The notes under the pieces were generated by a model that ran no database searches, had not been told where the DNA came from, and saw nothing but the letters and a program-made list of their open reading frames with translations. DNA of 64,000 nt from CADEDH01 sp963732695 (GTDB taxonomy: Bacteria > Actinomycetota > Acidimicrobiia > Acidimicrobiales > SZUA-35). This document shows positions 17,208-26,001 of this stretch, in pieces (within the stretch, counting starts at the first letter, position 1; every line of letters begins with the position of its first letter). Location of the stretch: contig CAVTAP010000017.1 in the NCBI GenBank assembly GCA_963732695.1, positions 124,001-188,000 on the forward strand, in the 5' to 3' direction. The translations under genes were made by a program, and so were the position numbers.

Positions 17208-17690
17208 ATGCCGGAGGTCACCGAGACCCAGCTGCCGGGCGTCGGGGTGCGCCACGATTTCGTCACCGCCGACGGTCAGCGGCTCGGGGTGATCGCCCAT
17301 CGGGGCGGGCGCCGGGAGCTGCTGGTGTACGACACCGACGACCCCGACGCCTGCCGCACGGTGATGCAGCTCGACGTCGACGACGCCCGCACCCTGGCCG
17401 AGGTGCTCGGGGCGTCCCGTGTCAGCGAAACGGTGGCCGCCGTCCAGCAGCGCATCGAAGGTCTGGCGATCGACTGGATCACGGTGCGGGCCGGTTCCGG
17501 TTTCGTGGGGCGCACCATCGCCGACGGCGAGATCCGTACCCGGACCGGTGTGTCGATCGTGGCCGTGGTCCGGGGCACCGACACCACGCCGGCACCGGAT
17601 CCCACGTTCGCCTTCGCCGCCGGTGACGTGGCGGTGGCGGTGGGTACACCGGCCGGGTTGGATGCCGTTCGGGCCATGCTCGGTTCGTGA
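17208..17690 (+). CDS. khtT: KhtT-like regulatory subunit of a K+/H+ antiporter
   Basis: This 160-aa cytosolic protein has an N-terminal KhtT domain (TETQLPGVGVRHDFVTADG, GVIAHRGGRRELLVYDTDD) and a C-terminal TrkA-C (RCK-C) ligand-binding domain (about 75-155, IDWITVRAGSGFVGRTI, VAVAVGTPAGLDAV). In Bacillus KhtTU this subunit gates the membrane antiporter in response to ligand and pH. It starts 7 nt after the reductase gene and overlaps the antiporter gene by GTGA, so the pair is co-translated. Confidence 0.85.
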   Translation: MPEVTETQLPGVGVRHDFVTADGQRLGVIAHRGGRRELLVYDTDDPDACRTVMQLDVDDARTLAEVLGASRVSETVAAVQQRIEGLAIDWITVRAGSGFVGRTIADGEIRTRTGVSIVAVVRGTDTTPAPDPTFAFAAGDVAVAVGTPAGLDAVRAMLGS

Positions 17691-18895
17691 CCCCGCTGCT
17701 GGCGGCGGTCGGGTCCGAGACGGCCACCGCCTTCATCGAGATCGGCCTGCTGGCCCTCGTGCTGTCGGCGCTGGCCCGCCTGGCCTCGGCCCTCGGCATC
17801 ACAGCCGTGCCGTTCTACCTGGTGGCGGGCCTGGCGCTGGGCGAAGGCGGGCTGGTCGATCTCAGCGTCTCGGAGGACTTCGTGGCCCTCGGCGCCGAGA
17901 TCGGCGTGCTCCTCCTGCTGCTGACCCTGGGCCTCGAGTACACCGGGGCCGAGCTGCGCCAGGGCCTGCGCACGTCGTTCGTGCCCGGCATGGTCGACGG
18001 GTTGGCCAACGCCCTGCCCGGGGTGGCGGCCGGGCTGCTGCTCGGTTGGTCGGTGCCGGCGGCGGTGCTGCTGGGGGGCGTCACGTGGGTCAGCTCCTCG
18101 GGCGTGATCTCCAAGGTGCTGGCCGACCTCGACCGCCTCGGCTACCGGGAGACCCCGGTGATCCTGAACCTGCTGGTGATCGAGGATCTGGCCATGGCCG
18201 TGTACCTGCCGGTGGTGGCGGCCGTCGTGGTGGGGGCCGACACCCTGGCCACGGCGACCACCGTGGGAGTGGCACTGGTGACGGTGGGGGCCGTGCTGTG
18301 GGCGGCCAGCCGGTTCGGGTCGGCCGTCAGCACCCGTCTGTCCCGGGGGAGCAACGAGGCCCTGGTGCTCGCCGTGTTCGGCTTCACCCTGGTGGCCGGG
18401 GGCGTGGCCCAGCAGCTCCAGATCTCGGCCGCCATCGGGGCCTTCCTGGTGGGCCTCGCCCTGTCGGGCCCGGCCCAGGAGCGGGCCAGCACGCTGATCG
18501 AACCGCTCCGCGACCTGTTCGCCGCCATCTTCTTCCTGTTCTTCTCGTTCCAGATCGACCCCGGCGATCTGACCGGCGCCATCGTGCCGGCGCTGGGTTT
18601 GGCGGTGGTGACGGGGGCAACCAAGGTCGGCACGGGCTGGCTCGCCGCCGCCCGGGCCGGGATCGCCGCCCGGGGCCGGGTGCGGGCCGGCACCGCCCTG
18701 GTGGCCCGGGGCGAGTTCTCGGTCGTGATCGCCTCCCTGGGGGCCGGGCTGGTCGACGGCCCTGAGCTGGGCAGCACGGCGGCCGCCTACGTGCTGGTCA
18801 CCGCCGTGGCCGGGCCCGTCGCCACCAAGAACGCCGACCGGCTCAGTGCCCTGACGGCGGCTCAGTGGTCGGCCAGGCCGTGGCGGAAAGCGTAG
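17687..18895 (+). CDS. khtU: KhtU-like CPA2 cation/proton antiporter
   Basis: This 402-aa protein of the Na+/H+ exchanger (CPA2) superfamily has about 12 hydrophobic helices, including the family regions GITAVPFYLVAGLALGEGG, LGLEYTGAEL, the ion-site helix with NLLVIEDLAMAVYLPV, and ARGEFSVVIASLGAG. It probably exports K+ in exchange for H+. GTG 17687 overlaps the stop of khtT. It lacks the long cytosolic RCK tail of KefB/KefC, consistent with using the separate KhtT subunit. Its 3' end overlaps the convergent LuxR gene by 34 nt. Confidence 0.86.
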   Translation: MTPLLAAVGSETATAFIEIGLLALVLSALARLASALGITAVPFYLVAGLALGEGGLVDLSVSEDFVALGAEIGVLLLLLTLGLEYTGAELRQGLRTSFVPGMVDGLANALPGVAAGLLLGWSVPAAVLLGGVTWVSSSGVISKVLADLDRLGYRETPVILNLLVIEDLAMAVYLPVVAAVVVGADTLATATTVGVALVTVGAVLWAASRFGSAVSTRLSRGSNEALVLAVFGFTLVAGGVAQQLQISAAIGAFLVGLALSGPAQERASTLIEPLRDLFAAIFFLFFSFQIDPGDLTGAIVPALGLAVVTGATKVGTGWLAAARAGIAARGRVRAGTALVARGEFSVVIASLGAGLVDGPELGSTAAAYVLVTAVAGPVATKNADRLSALTAAQWSARPWRKA

Positions 18896-20505
18896 GCGGT
18901 GGCCGCGGCCCGGGTGGACACGCCGATCTTGGTGAAGATGTTGCTGAGGTGACGGGCGACGGTCTTCTGGCTCACCACCAGCCGGGCCGCCATCTCCTTG
19001 TTCGTCGCTCCCGTGGCCAGCAACCTGAGCACCTCGGCCTCGCGGGCGGTGAGCCGGGCGGAGCCCGACGGTCGGGTGGCATCGGCCGGGCGGCGGAGCT
19101 CGTCCACCCGGGCCAGGTCGGCTGCCGCCCCCAGCGAAGTGAAGAGCTCGATCGCCAGGTCGAGCGACCGGTTCCAGCTGTCGTCGTCGCCCAGGGCCAG
19201 GGAGGCCTGGGCCAGCAGCACGCGGTTGGCGGCGACCTCGTAGGGGGCAGCCAGGTCGTGCCACTGGCGCAGGGCCCGGGTGAGGGCGGTGCAGGCCGCC
19301 TCGGCCTCGCCCCGGGCCAGCTCCAGACGCCCTCGGGCCGTGCTGGCCGACGCCAGGAGCTTCGAGGTGTCGTAGCGGGCCGCCGTCTGCTCCAGCTCGG
19401 CCGTCCATCGTTCGGCCGACTCCAGGTCGCCGGCGGCCGCCGCGACCTCCACGGCGGCCGGTAGTAGGCGGGCCCGGGACAGGGGGGTGCTGTCGGCGCC
19501 CAGGGCCCGGGTGATGCGGCGCAGCCCGCCTCCCGGATCGCCCCGGGCCAGGAGCAGGAGCGCGAAGCCGGCCTCGGGGCCGGGTCCGCCGGCTCCTGAT
19601 CGGTCGGCGGTGGCGAACGCCTCGGCCGCGCCGTCGAAGTCACCCCGCCGGGATCGCAGCTGGCCCAGGGCGGTCCAGGCGTAGGCGACGATCCAGCCCA
19701 CCTCCCGGAGCTCCTCGCAGGCCTGCTCCGCCACCTGCTCGGCTTCGGCCCAGCGGCCGAAGTGGGCCAGCAGCTCGGCGTGGTGGACCCGGCACATGCC
19801 GGGGAACACGTTCACCCCCTCCAGCCGGGCCCAGGCGGCCGAGGACTGTTCCCACTCCGCCACCCGCTTCACGTCACCCAGGTCGTCGCAGGCGCTGATC
19901 ATGCAGCAGTAGACCTTGCCGGTGGTGTAGGGGCTGAGGCCACCGTCGGATGCGGCCAGCATGGCCTCGTCCATCAGGGCCAACCCCTCCAAGGGGTGGC
20001 CGGCGCTGATCAGGACCCGCCCCAGCTCCTGGGTGACGTCGGCGGCCAGGTCGGCGTCACCGGCCCGCCGGGCGATGCCGGCCGCCTCCTCGAGCATGGC
20101 CCGGGCCTCGTCGAGCACGCCCCGGCGGCGGGCGACTTCGGCCCGGTGGAGCAGGAGGTAGCCGTGCTCGGGGCACTCCGGTTGATCGTGCAGCAGCCGG
20201 GCCGCCCGCCGCCGCCAGCTCTCGGCCACCGTGCTCCGGCCCTGGCGGCGGTGGTCCTCCGAGAGCAGGAGGGCCATCCGGGCCGCCCCGATCCTGTCGT
20301 CCGCCGCCTCGTGGGCGGCCAACGCCTCCCGCCGGATCGCCACCGACTCGGTCACCCGCCCCAGCCACCACGACGCCTCGGCCGCCAGCTCCAGCAGCGG
20401 GGCATCGAGCCCGGGCCGGGCGGCGTGGAGCACGGCGCGGACCTGCGCCCACTCTCGGCGGGCGACCAGTGCCGTCACCTGCTCGACCAGGGCCGGGGGT
20501 GCCAT
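18862..20505 (-). CDS. TPR-containing LuxR-family transcriptional regulator
   Basis: This protein of about 547 aa is almost entirely helical repeats of TPR type, ending in a LuxR/NarL helix-turn-helix (LTAREAEVLRLLATGATNKE, then MAARLVVSQKTVARHLSNIF). No ATP-binding domain is present, unlike the LAL regulator nearby. ATG 20505 is chosen because the 52 residues upstream (Arg/Pro-rich) do not resemble the family. It is divergent from the DsrE gene over 192 nt and is its likely regulator. Signal unknown. Confidence 0.82.
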   Translation of the reverse strand: MAPPALVEQVTALVARREWAQVRAVLHAARPGLDAPLLELAAEASWWLGRVTESVAIRREALAAHEAADDRIGAARMALLLSEDHRRQGRSTVAESWRRRAARLLHDQPECPEHGYLLLHRAEVARRRGVLDEARAMLEEAAGIARRAGDADLAADVTQELGRVLISAGHPLEGLALMDEAMLAASDGGLSPYTTGKVYCCMISACDDLGDVKRVAEWEQSSAAWARLEGVNVFPGMCRVHHAELLAHFGRWAEAEQVAEQACEELREVGWIVAYAWTALGQLRSRRGDFDGAAEAFATADRSGAGGPGPEAGFALLLLARGDPGGGLRRITRALGADSTPLSRARLLPAAVEVAAAAGDLESAERWTAELEQTAARYDTSKLLASASTARGRLELARGEAEAACTALTRALRQWHDLAAPYEVAANRVLLAQASLALGDDDSWNRSLDLAIELFTSLGAAADLARVDELRRPADATRPSGSARLTAREAEVLRLLATGATNKEMAARLVVSQKTVARHLSNIFTKIGVSTRAAATAYAFRHGLADH

Positions 20506-20697
20506 AGCGATGGCAGACGAGCCTAGTGCGCCGGCGCCCGTCCGGCCGGGCGTTCGCCACCGGGGCGCCCCGGCGGGGAGACCGTGGGTCGAATGACGCA
20601 CGGGCGGCCGCGTCCCGGTTCCACCGTTTGCCCGATGCCCCGCGCCCGTGGTCCGGCGCACGATCGATCGAACCGATCCATCTGAACGGAGCTGATC

Positions 20698-21063
20698 ATG
20701 TCGAACAAAGCAGTCGTGAGCCTGACCACCGGGCTGGAGGACCCCGAGCGGGTCACCGTCGCCCTCCTCGTGGCCGTGGCGGCGGCCGAGTCGGGCCGGC
20801 CGACGATGATGTTCCTGGCCAAGGAGGCGGTCCGGCTGGCCGTGGAGGGAGTGGCGGTGGGCACCGCCTGCGACGGCTGCCCGCCCCTGCCCGACCTGCT
20901 GGCCCGCTACGCCACGGCCGGAGGCCGGCTCCTGGTCTGCCCGCTCTGCCTGAACGCCAAGCAGCTCCAGGAAGCGGCCCTGGTGGGCGGGGCCACCGTG
21001 GGCGGCACCGTCCCGCTGTGGGAATGGATCGGTGACGAGGCGGCCACCACATTCAGCTACTGA
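20698..21063 (+). CDS. DsrE-family sulfur-relay-like protein with two CxxC pairs
   Basis: This 121-aa protein has the DsrE/DsrF fold pattern: KAVVSLTTGLEDPERVTVAL, then PTMMFLAKEAVRLAVEG. It carries two CxxC pairs, C58/C61 (CDGC) and C81/C84 (CPLC), which could bind a metal or carry persulfide. DsrE proteins pass sulfur or act in thiol stress. ATG 20698 follows CGGAG. Upstream lies CGATCGATCG (20661-20670), a palindrome in the divergent promoter region shared with the LuxR gene, a plausible operator. Confidence 0.8.
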   Translation: MSNKAVVSLTTGLEDPERVTVALLVAVAAAESGRPTMMFLAKEAVRLAVEGVAVGTACDGCPPLPDLLARYATAGGRLLVCPLCLNAKQLQEAALVGGATVGGTVPLWEWIGDEAATTFSY

Positions 21064-21156
21064 CCACCGCCCCGCCGCCCGGCGCTACTTGAACGGCCCA
21101 CCGCCGTGGCCGCCAGCGGCTTGACCCGGCCCGGGTGGTGGGGCGAGCATCGCCCC

Positions 21157-22182
21157 ATGCCCGACGCCTCCCCCTCCAACACCGGCCGCGACCAGGTGGA
21201 CAGCACCCGGCTCCAGCGGATGGCCCGGGCCTACTGCGACTCGGCCCTGCTGTGGGCGGCCCTGGATCTGCGGGTGTTCACCGAGGTCAACGCCGGCGCC
21301 TCCGACGTCGCCGCCCTGGCCGCCGCCTGCGACATCACCGAGCTCAACGCCGATCGGCTGGTGAGCTGCCTGCTGGCCGTCGACCTGCTGCGCACACAGG
21401 ACGGGCACCTGGTCAACGCCCCCGACGCCGACCGGTTCCTGGTGCGGGGGGCCGACCGGTACGCCGGGCCGTGGATGCAGTTCACCCGCCCCGACGTGCC
21501 GGGCTGGATGAACCTCACCGAGCTGCTCCGATCCCACGAGCCGCCCAAGCCGCTCGGCATGTACGCCGACCTCACGGTGGAGAAGGCCCGGACCTACCAC
21601 CGGGCCACGTCGTCGATCGGGATGGGAGCGGGCCGACGGTTCTCCCGCACGGTCGACCTCAGCCGACGCACCCACCTCCTCGACCTGGGCGGAGGGTCGG
21701 GGGCGTACTCGATCCAGGCGGTCAAGGCCTTCCCCGGCCTGCGGGCCACGGTGTTCGACCTGCCGCCGGTGGTGGTGGTGACGGCCGAATACCTGGACCA
21801 CCACGGCGTGAGCGACCGGGTGGGCACGATCGGGGGCGACTTCACCGCCGACGAGTTCCCACCCTGCGACGCCATCGTGATGGCCTCCAACCTCCCGATC
21901 TACGACGAGGCCGTCATCGGCGGGGTGGTGGCCAAGGCCTTCGCCGCCCTGGAGCCGGGAGGCGAGATGCACCTGGTGGGCGAGATGCTCGACGACGACG
22001 GCGTCGGCCCTCTCGACGCCGCCCTGTGGGGCATGCAGGAGATCCTCTACCACTCGGGGGGCAAGGCCCATCGCCGGGACCAGGTGCGGGGCTACTTCAC
22101 CAACGCCGGCTTCACAGACGTGAGTGACGACGACTTCGTGCCCGACGTGCTGGTCCGGGTGTCGGGCCGCAAGCCGGCCTGA
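21157..22182 (+). CDS. AdoMet-dependent O-methyltransferase
   Basis: This 341-aa protein has an N-terminal winged-helix dimerisation region (LLWAALDLRVFTEVNAGASD) and a Rossmann methylase (HLLDLGGGSGAYSIQAVKAF about residue 170; SNLPIYDEAVIGGVVAKAF). This is the layout of plant-type and hydroxyneurosporene-type O-methyltransferases (Methyltransf_2 family). It would methylate a small hydroxylated molecule; a role with the adjacent Rieske oxygenase (17 nt downstream) is likely. ATG 21157 is preferred over GTG 21106, which adds a Trp/Gly/Pro-rich leader; neither has a good ribosome site. Confidence 0.82.
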   Translation: MPDASPSNTGRDQVDSTRLQRMARAYCDSALLWAALDLRVFTEVNAGASDVAALAAACDITELNADRLVSCLLAVDLLRTQDGHLVNAPDADRFLVRGADRYAGPWMQFTRPDVPGWMNLTELLRSHEPPKPLGMYADLTVEKARTYHRATSSIGMGAGRRFSRTVDLSRRTHLLDLGGGSGAYSIQAVKAFPGLRATVFDLPPVVVVTAEYLDHHGVSDRVGTIGGDFTADEFPPCDAIVMASNLPIYDEAVIGGVVAKAFAALEPGGEMHLVGEMLDDDGVGPLDAALWGMQEILYHSGGKAHRRDQVRGYFTNAGFTDVSDDDFVPDVLVRVSGRKPA

Positions 22183-22198
22183 GCGAGGGGGCGGAGCG

Positions 22199-23368
22199 GT
22201 GGAACGCAGCGTCGAGCTGGACCTCGTCGAGCGGGTGCTGGCCCACACGGCGGCCGACACCCGGGAGCTGGCCGACACCATGACCCGGCGCCCGGTGTCC
22301 GACTACCTCGATCCCGGCCGGTTCGCCGCCGAGCGGGCGGCCCTGTTCGGCGACCATCCGGTGGCGGTGGGCCACGTGGCCCAGCTACCGGAGCCGGGCC
22401 GCTGGTTCACCCACGACCTCACGCCGGTCCCGCTGCTGGTCACCCGGGATCCCGAGGGACAGGTCCGGGCCTTCGCCAACGTCTGCCGGCACCGGGGGGC
22501 CCGGCTGTGCCACGGGAGCGACGGCCTGAGCCGGCGCCTCACCTGCCCGTTCCACGGCTGGAGCTACGACCTGGGTGGGAACCTGGTGGGGCTGCTCCAC
22601 GCCGAAGGGTTCGAGGGGCTGGATCGCGCCACCCACGGCCTGGTGCCGGTGCCGGTGGCCGAGCGGCACGGGTTCATCTTCGTGCGGCCCCGCGTCGGCG
22701 GGGCGCCGATCGACCTCGACACCGTGCTGGTGGGGTTGGACGCCGACCTCGGGGTGCAGCGCCCGGAAGGGCACCTGCTGGCGCTCCGGCAGTGGGAGGT
22801 TTCCTGCAACTGGAAGGTGCTGCTCGACAACTTCCTCGAGATGTACCACGTGCCCGTGCTGCACAGCGGCAACATCGGCCCGATGTTCGAGCCCAACCGC
22901 AGCGTGTACGACGAGTTCGGGCCGAACGGCCGGCGGATCGACCCCCGCCGGTCGATCCGGCGCCTGGCCGGCCAGCCCCGGGAGCAGTGGCGACTGCGGG
23001 ACCACGCCCTCGTCACCTACCACCTCTTCCCCAACGTGCAGACGTTCTGGACCCAGGACTACTTCTCCTGGCTGTCGGTGTGGCCGGTGGCGGTCGACCG
23101 CACCGTCTGCACCCAGCACATCGTGGCCGACTGGCAGCCCGACACCGACGAGCTCCGGCGCCACCTGCAGACCAACCTCGACCTCTTCGACCAGACCCTG
23201 GCCGAGGACTTCGCCACGTCGGCCGGTGTCCAGCAGGGCCTGGGCAGCGGCGCCCTCACCGAGGTGCTGTTCGCCCGCTACGAGCAGGGCGCGGCCCGGG
23301 TCCACACCGTCATCGACGCCGCGCTCGACCGCTGGCACCGGGGCGAACCGGTGGATGCCTGGGCCTGA
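22199..23368 (+). CDS. Rieske non-heme iron oxygenase, large subunit
   Basis: This 389-aa protein carries both oxygenase centres: the [2Fe-2S] Rieske ligands C96/H98 (CRHRG) and C116/H119 (CPFHGW), and the mononuclear iron site D210, H217, H222 (DNFLEMYHVPVLH), with a further acid expected near residue 350. The family hydroxylates or demethylates aromatic or quaternary-amine substrates and needs a separate reductase, none of which is adjacent. GTG 22199 has GAGGGGGCGGAG just upstream and lies 17 nt after the methyltransferase gene, suggesting one operon. Confidence 0.9.
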   Translation: MERSVELDLVERVLAHTAADTRELADTMTRRPVSDYLDPGRFAAERAALFGDHPVAVGHVAQLPEPGRWFTHDLTPVPLLVTRDPEGQVRAFANVCRHRGARLCHGSDGLSRRLTCPFHGWSYDLGGNLVGLLHAEGFEGLDRATHGLVPVPVAERHGFIFVRPRVGGAPIDLDTVLVGLDADLGVQRPEGHLLALRQWEVSCNWKVLLDNFLEMYHVPVLHSGNIGPMFEPNRSVYDEFGPNGRRIDPRRSIRRLAGQPREQWRLRDHALVTYHLFPNVQTFWTQDYFSWLSVWPVAVDRTVCTQHIVADWQPDTDELRRHLQTNLDLFDQTLAEDFATSAGVQQGLGSGALTEVLFARYEQGAARVHTVIDAALDRWHRGEPVDAWA

Positions 23369-23474
23369 TCCCGTTCCCTGGCTGCCGTCAGTGATCCGGT
23401 GGGGCGGGCGGCGGCGAACCACGGTCGGGATCCCGCCCGAGGGGGGTGGGGACGAGACCGAGGAGTGCGGTGAC

Positions 23475-24302
23475 ATGGCTGACAACGTGAAGACGGCAGT
23501 GGTGATCTACGAGGCGTTCGGCCGGGGCGACGTCCCGGCCATCCTCGAGCAACTGGCCGACGACGTGGAATGGGAGCGCCCGGCGGCCCGCGACACCGGC
23601 CTGCCCTACCTGAAGCCACGGCGGGGTCGGGACGAGGCGGCCGCCTTCTTCGCCGACCTGATGGCCAACCTCGAGCTCACCCATTTCGAGCCCCTGGCCT
23701 TCTGCGACGGGGGCGACACGGTGGCCGTGCCGGTGGCCCACGCCGGGCGGATCGTGGGCGGCGGCGACATCCCGATGACCGACGAGGTCCACGTGTGGCG
23801 CTTCGGCCCCGACGGGAAGGTCGCCGGCTTCCAGCACGTGTTCGACTTCGCCGTCCACGAGCGGGCCATGGCGGCCCGGGCCGCCGGGCTCACCGGCGCC
23901 ACCCTCCACGCCGTGGGCGACACGATCGAGGTCCGCCGCTCCGGTGGTGCCTTCGAGCTGTTCGAGCTGAGCGGGCCCGAGGGCTCCGGCCCGCCGCCGC
24001 ACGCCCATCCCTGGGACGAGGCCTACATCGGCCGGACCGGCGCGGTGGAGGTCACGGTGGACGGCGTCGCCACCGTGGTCGGCCCGGGCCAGACGGCGGT
24101 CGCCCCGGCCGGTGCCCTCCACACCTACCGGATCCTCGACGGCGGGACCTCGTTCCACGTGGTCACCTCGGGGGCCCGGGCCTCGCTGTTCTTCGCCGAC
24201 CTCGACGCCAACGCCGACCATGGTGCCCCCACCCCGGAGACGCTGCCCGCCATCGTGGAGGTCGCCCGCCGCCACGGCCTCTCATCGCCCCTGTTCACCT
24301 GA
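23475..24302 (+). CDS. SnoaL-like (NTF2 fold) domain fused to a cupin
   Basis: This 275-aa protein has two parts. Residues 1-125 follow the SnoaL/NTF2 pattern (VVIYEAFGRGDVPAILEQLA, FFADLMANLELTHFEPL, VWRFGPDGKVAGFQHVFDF). Residues about 145-255 form a cupin with the metal-site motif PPPHAHPWDEAYIGRTG and AVAPAGALHTYRI. The fusion suggests an enzyme or binding protein for a small hydrophobic ligand; function unknown. ATG 23475 follows GAGGAG. It may be co-transcribed with the oxygenase 106 nt upstream. Confidence 0.8.
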   Translation: MADNVKTAVVIYEAFGRGDVPAILEQLADDVEWERPAARDTGLPYLKPRRGRDEAAAFFADLMANLELTHFEPLAFCDGGDTVAVPVAHAGRIVGGGDIPMTDEVHVWRFGPDGKVAGFQHVFDFAVHERAMAARAAGLTGATLHAVGDTIEVRRSGGAFELFELSGPEGSGPPPHAHPWDEAYIGRTGAVEVTVDGVATVVGPGQTAVAPAGALHTYRILDGGTSFHVVTSGARASLFFADLDANADHGAPTPETLPAIVEVARRHGLSSPLFT

Positions 24303-24336
24303 TCCGTTCGTGGCCGTGCCGGAAGGACCTGGGCCG

Positions 24337-24978
24337 ATGATGGTGGCCGCCGCTCCTGTTGCTCCCGTTGCTCCCGTCGTTGGCGGGCGCCATCGGCTAT
24401 CGTCGCGGATTGTGTCCGATGGGGTCGGGGCATGGGAACAGGGGATGGTCGAGCGGATCATGGCCGGCGACAGCTCGGCCCTGACCGCGGTGTACGACCA
24501 GCTGAGCCCCGTCGTCCACGGGATCGCCGTACGGCTGGTGGGTATCGACCAGGCGGGCGACGTGTGCCAGGAGGTGTTCGTCGCCCTGTGGGACCATCCC
24601 GAGCGGTTCAACCCGGCGCGCGGGTCGCTACGGGCCTTCCTCGTGACCATGGCCCGCCGGCGCTGTTTCGACGTGCTCCGCCGCCAGGGCCGGCGGGTGG
24701 CCCGGGAGGAACGGGCCCAGCACGCACGGCCGGTGGTGGCGCCCGAGGTGGGGGAGTCGGCCCTGGCCATGATCGCCGGCGAGCGGGTGCGCCGGGCGCT
24801 GGAGACGCTGCCGGCCGAGCAGCGGCGGGCCATCGAGCTCGCCTACTTCGGGGGTCTGACGTACCGGGAGGTGGCGACGGCCACCGGGGCCAGCGAGGGG
24901 ACGGCCAAGTCGAGGATCCGGCTGGGGTTGCGGCGCCTGGCCGAAGAGCTCCGCCGTCACGAGGAGGTGGGCCAGTGA
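24337..24978 (+). CDS. ECF sigma-70 family RNA polymerase sigma factor
   Basis: This protein of up to 213 aa contains sigma region 2 (YDQLSPVVHGIAVRLVG, DVCQEVFVALWDHPERF, SLRAFLVTMARRRCFDVLRR) and region 4 (LPAEQRRAIELAYFGGLTYR, then EVATATGASEGTAKSRIRLG), the pattern of SigK-like ECFs. ATG 24337 has GGAAGGA upstream. GTG 24412, after TATCGT, would give a more typical length by removing an Ala/Pro/Val-rich leader. It overlaps by GTGA the next gene, which should encode its regulatory partner. Confidence 0.87.
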   Translation: MMVAAAPVAPVAPVVGGRHRLSSRIVSDGVGAWEQGMVERIMAGDSSALTAVYDQLSPVVHGIAVRLVGIDQAGDVCQEVFVALWDHPERFNPARGSLRAFLVTMARRRCFDVLRRQGRRVAREERAQHARPVVAPEVGESALAMIAGERVRRALETLPAEQRRAIELAYFGGLTYREVATATGASEGTAKSRIRLGLRRLAEELRRHEEVGQ

Positions 24979-25937
24979 GTACCGCAGGCGGGCACGGCGA
25001 AGACGAACGGATCGACGACCTGGCCGGCGAGCCGGGCGGGGCCGAGGTGTTGGCCGCATTGGCCGAGACGGTGGCGGTGACCCCGCCCCCGGCGTTGCGC
25101 CACCGGCTGGTGGCCGAGGTCGCCCGGCGGCCTCGGGTGGGGGTCGAGCCGGCGTCGGCCCCCGATCTCTACCGGTCCCGGGTGGCGGTGCTGCACCGGC
25201 TCCTGGGCGAGCTGGCCGACGACGACTGGTCGGCCGTGGTGGCCCCGTACGGGTGGACGGTCCACCGGCTGGTGGCCCACCTCGTGATGATCGAGGAGTA
25301 CACGGCCCGCCAGCTCGGCCTCACCGGCGAGGCACCGCTGCCGCCGGGTGAGGCCTCCACCGGCGACCACCTGGGCCTGGGGGCGGGCCAGGCCGACGAG
25401 CTGGTGGCCTCTCCGCCGGCGAGCTCGGTGGAACGATGGTGGGCGGCCGCCACCCGGATCGCCGCTCACGTGGGGTCGGCCGGCTTCGACCCGTCGGCCC
25501 CGGTGCCGCTCCACCAGTGGCCGTTCGACGCCGCCACGGCGCTGGTGGCCCGCTCGTTCGAGCTGTGGACCCACGGCGACGACGTTCGGCGGGCCACCGG
25601 CCGGCCCCTGGAGGAGGTGCCGGCGGGGGAACTGCGCACGATGTCGTCCACGTCGGTGCAGGGTCTGCCCCTGCTGCTCGCTCTGCAGCCGCCGCCCCCT
25701 GACGCACGCCCCCCGGTGGTGCTGACCCCCACCCGGGTGGTGCTGACCGGCCCCGGGGGCGGCACGTTCGAGCTGGGCGGGCCCGGCCCGCAGGCCAACC
25801 TCCTGGTGGCGGACGTGGTCGACTACTGCCGGGTGGTGTCGCGCCGGCTAGACCCCGAGACGCTGGCCGCCACCAGGGAGGGTGACGAGCGGTTGCTGTC
25901 GTCCCTCCTGGTGGCCTCGCAGGCCATCGCCATGTGA
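24975..25937 (+). CDS. MDMPI/DinB-like protein with anti-sigma-like N-terminus, partner of the ECF sigma
   Basis: In this 320-aa protein, residues about 25-55 (AALAETVAVTPPPALRHRLV) resemble the short stalk seen at the start of RskA-type anti-sigma factors. Residues about 60-190 look like the mycothiol-dependent maleylpyruvate isomerase N-terminal/DinB helical bundle (YGWTVHRLVAHLVMIEEYTA with its His, and LWTHGDDVRRATG with a second His). No membrane span is visible. Coupled by GTGA to the sigma gene, it is most simply a soluble, possibly thiol- or metal-responsive anti-sigma. That role is inference. Confidence 0.7.
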   Translation: MSTAGGHGEDERIDDLAGEPGGAEVLAALAETVAVTPPPALRHRLVAEVARRPRVGVEPASAPDLYRSRVAVLHRLLGELADDDWSAVVAPYGWTVHRLVAHLVMIEEYTARQLGLTGEAPLPPGEASTGDHLGLGAGQADELVASPPASSVERWWAAATRIAAHVGSAGFDPSAPVPLHQWPFDAATALVARSFELWTHGDDVRRATGRPLEEVPAGELRTMSSTSVQGLPLLLALQPPPPDARPPVVLTPTRVVLTGPGGGTFELGGPGPQANLLVADVVDYCRVVSRRLDPETLAATREGDERLLSSLLVASQAIAM

Positions 25938-25964
25938 CATCCTCCGGTCTGTGCCCATCGTTTC

Positions 25965-26001
25965 TTGACCGAGTCCAAAAATCGATGCAGACTGCCATTC
26001 G
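25965..26001 (+). promoter_or_regulatory. Promoter of the first fur-katG operon (leaderless)
   Basis: TTGACC (25965-25970), a 17-bp spacer and CAGACT (25988-25993) form a good -35/-10 pair that places +1 at about 26001, the GTG of the fur gene. The spacer is unusually A-rich (CCAAAAATCGATG), as in the autoregulated furA-katG promoter of mycobacteria. Confidence 0.65.

Noticed and set aside
25965..26000. TTG start for the first Fur protein
   Set aside because: The TTG is the -35 box of a good promoter whose +1 falls on GTG 26001.
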